Origin: Formivibrio sp. | Lineage (GTDB): Bacteria; Pseudomonadota; Gammaproteobacteria; Burkholderiales; Chitinibacteraceae | DNA length: 35,001 nucleotides | Assembly (NCBI GenBank): GCA_031291275.1 | Contig: JARLJJ010000192.1 | Coordinates: forward strand, 1 to 35,001 | Reading direction: 5' to 3' | In this document: positions 33,228-35,001 of the stretch, piece by piece | Layout of the letters: each line of letters starts with the position of its first letter | How positions within the stretch are numbered: position 1 is the first letter of the stretch | The notes under the pieces: model-generated | Databases searched by the model: none | What the model was told of the DNA's origin: nothing | The model's input: the letters and a program-made list of their open reading frames with translations, nothing else | Position numbers and translations under genes: made by a program

Positions 33228-33705
33228 CATCAAAAAAATGTGGATGCGAGTCGCCAATCTGATTGGCGGCTTGTTATTCTCCGCACTCTTCCTGGTGTTT
33301 GTCGCACAGGTGACTGCCCGTTTCGGCTTCAACATGCCGTTGATGTGGACAGATGAAATGGCGGTCATCCTGTACATCTGGGTCATTATGTGGGCAGCAG
33401 CCTTCATGGTTCCCGAGCGCGAACATGTCGTGTTTGACCTCCTTTATCACTTCGTGTCCCATCGGGTACAACGGTACATGCGCATCGCGGGCCACCTGAT
33501 TATTGGTGGTTTCTCGGCCTGGGCCTTGCCTTCGAGCTGGAATTACATTCACTTTATGGCACGTGAGGGCACTCCAGTGATTGGCTTGCCGCTTATGTGG
33601 GTTTTCTTGCCCTTTGCCTTGTTGCTGGTATCGCTGGTGGTACGGGGTATCTGGCAGATCGTAATGATCCTGCGCGAATCCACATTGACGGAGGAGAAAC
33701 AATGA
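33214..33705 (+). CDS. dctQ: TRAP transporter small membrane subunit (DctQ)
   Basis: This 163-residue protein has four predicted helices (about 13-35, 47-65, 85-108 and 126-150), the usual DctQ topology. The motif MWTDEMAVILYIWVIMWAAA in the second helix region, with its conserved acidic pair, is the family hallmark. It pairs with DctM to form the sodium-driven membrane complex that receives substrate from DctP. ATG 33214 has GGAG 7 bases upstream and overlaps dctP; its stop overlaps dctM by ATGA, so all three are translationally coupled. Confidence 0.93.
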   Translation: MQFANIKKMWMRVANLIGGLLFSALFLVFVAQVTARFGFNMPLMWTDEMAVILYIWVIMWAAAFMVPEREHVVFDLLYHFVSHRVQRYMRIAGHLIIGGFSAWALPSSWNYIHFMAREGTPVIGLPLMWVFLPFALLLVSLVVRGIWQIVMILRESTLTEEKQ

Positions 33706-35000
33706 TTTCCCCATTAACCGCTCTGATTCTCGTGTTGGTTACGGGATTTTTGCTGCGCGCGCCCATCGGCTTTTCCATGATTGCCAGTGGCGTAGCCTAC
33801 CTCGTCCTCAAAGGACAAGACTTGGGGATGGTGGCAGAACAGATTCTCAACGGGCTCTACAACAGCTATGTGCTGCTGGCGGTACCCTTGTTTATTCTGG
33901 CCGCCAACATCATGAACGCAGGAACGGTGAGCGACCGTCTATTTGATTTCTGCGCCATTCTGGTCGGCCGGTTTCGTGGGGGTCTGGCACAGGTGAACAT
34001 CCTGGTCAGCGTGGTGTTCGCAGGGATGAGCGGCAGCGCCATTGCCGATGCGGCCGGTCCTGGGCTGATCAGTATCAAGCAGATGCTCAAACGGCCGGAA
34101 TACACCCCCGGTTTTGCCGGCGCCATTGTGGCCGCAGCCGCAACTCTCGGACCGATCATTCCACCGTCGATCCCCTTGGTTATCTACGGGCTGGTATCGG
34201 GCGCTTCGGTAGGAGCGTTGTTCCTGGGCGGGGTATTGCCAGGTGTATTGATGGCGGTGCTGTTGATGATTGCCGTTCATATCATTGCCAGACAACGCAA
34301 TATGCCGCGCGAAGACCGGATTCCCTTGGCTGAGTGGCCGGCCATTTGCTACCGTGGGGCGTTGCCGCTATCCATTCCGGTGGTTTTGCTGACCGGCATC
34401 TACACCGGTGCGTTCACCCCCACGGAAGCCGCGGCAGTCGCTGCGTTCCAAGCCTTGGTTCTGGCGGGGGTGATTTATCGGGCACTGACTTGGAGATCGC
34501 TGTTCAATGTCATTCTGGAATCGACACGCGCCAGCTCGGTCATTACCCTGATCATTGCCGGTTCGTTTGTCATGAATTATGCCTTTACAGCCGAGGGCGT
34601 TCCGCAGATGCTGGCGAACTGGGTCCTGAGCATGCACTTTAGTAAAATACAATTTTTACTCATGGTGAACGTACTCTTCCTGGCCTTGGGTTGCGTCATG
34701 GATATCTCGGTACTGTTGCTGGTTTTCGTGCCGATTTTGTTGCCCGTAGCCAGCATTCTTCACATCGACCTGGTGCATTTCGGGGTCATGGTGGTGCTGA
34801 ACATGATGATTGGCCTGATTCATCCGCCGTTTGGCATGCTGCTGTTCGTGATCAATGCGCTGACCGGCATCAAGATCAAGGACATGATGATAGAAGGATG
34901 GCTGTTTCTTCTCATGCTATTGCTTCTGTTGCTGAGTATCACACTGTTCCCGCAGATCGTGCTCTGGCTGCCTCAGTCCATGGGCTATGTTACAAATTAA
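33702..35000 (+). CDS. dctM: TRAP transporter large permease (DctM)
   Basis: The 432-residue polytopic protein has the DctM elevator-transporter features. These are LLRAPIGFSMIASG near the N-terminus, VLLAVPLFILAANIMNAG, the first pseudo-repeat VVFAGMSGSAIADAAGPGLI, AAAATLGPIIPPSIPLVIYG, and in the second half MVVLNMMIGLIHPPFGMLLF. About a dozen helices are predicted. It couples substrate uptake to sodium. ATG 33702 lies within the dctQ stop, with GGAGGAG upstream. The gene is complete and ends one base before the window edge, so any further genes of the operon are out of view. Confidence 0.95.
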   Translation: MISPLTALILVLVTGFLLRAPIGFSMIASGVAYLVLKGQDLGMVAEQILNGLYNSYVLLAVPLFILAANIMNAGTVSDRLFDFCAILVGRFRGGLAQVNILVSVVFAGMSGSAIADAAGPGLISIKQMLKRPEYTPGFAGAIVAAAATLGPIIPPSIPLVIYGLVSGASVGALFLGGVLPGVLMAVLLMIAVHIIARQRNMPREDRIPLAEWPAICYRGALPLSIPVVLLTGIYTGAFTPTEAAAVAAFQALVLAGVIYRALTWRSLFNVILESTRASSVITLIIAGSFVMNYAFTAEGVPQMLANWVLSMHFSKIQFLLMVNVLFLALGCVMDISVLLLVFVPILLPVASILHIDLVHFGVMVVLNMMIGLIHPPFGMLLFVINALTGIKIKDMMIEGWLFLLMLLLLLLSITLFPQIVLWLPQSMGYVTN

Positions 35001-35001
35001 A

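Noticed and set aside
32172..33407. 411-codon open frame on the minus strand opposite dctP
   Set aside because: It is a shadow of dctP and dctQ, with low-complexity His/Arg content and no family resemblance.
1..35001. CRISPR arrays, tRNA or rRNA genes, integrase attachment sites
   Set aside because: No regularly spaced repeats, tRNA-like cloverleaf with T-loop sequence, or rRNA segment was recognised on reading; a dedicated search was not possible.

Overview
The window looks like a chromosomal segment of a betaproteobacterium, possibly Nitrosomonadales-like. This is inferred from gene order and protein style: ribB(X)-ribH-nusB-thiL-pgpA, trpS of about 400 residues followed by scpA-scpB, and ribF-ileS-lspA-ispH. 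No rRNA, tRNA or CRISPR array was seen.

Layout. Positions 1-144 are the right end of an IS3-family element, which has cut off a GntR/FadR-type regulator (145-377, minus strand) next to thyA. From 510 to about 12500 lies a housekeeping stretch, nearly all on the plus strand: thyA; the ribBX-ribH-nusB-thiL-pgpA cluster; a minus-strand cytochrome b562 with a Fur-box-like site; a tightly coupled cysM-SemiSWEET-rnm unit; yciO, an M50 membrane protease, trpS, a small membrane protein, scpA-scpB and folA. A bidirectional terminator at 12521-12543 separates this from the minus-strand operon ribF-ileS-lspA-ispH. Next come an orphan PAS-containing membrane histidine kinase and the ABC-F protein Uup on the minus strand, and a divergent MltF-like lytic transglycosylase on the plus strand.

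Accessory region (about 24.3-35.0 kb). After a 384-base intergenic stretch with a promoter, a terminator-like hairpin and two more hairpins comes a plus-strand carbohydrate block. It holds phosphoketolase (xfp, visibly GC-richer than its surroundings), a FucU/RbsD mutarotase, an FGGY pentulose kinase, a divergent FucI/AraA-like isomerase, a DapA-superfamily Schiff-base lyase and a complete DctP-DctQ-DctM TRAP transporter. No fuculose-phosphate aldolase is seen. The simplest reading is a pentose route: D-arabinose (or another fuco-configured sugar), to ketopentose, to ketopentose 5-phosphate, to xylulose 5-phosphate by housekeeping epimerase, to acetyl phosphate plus glyceraldehyde 3-phosphate by Xfp. 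The DapA-like lyase and the TRAP transporter may serve a parallel sugar-acid branch. This assembly and its structured leader are the most interesting part of the window.
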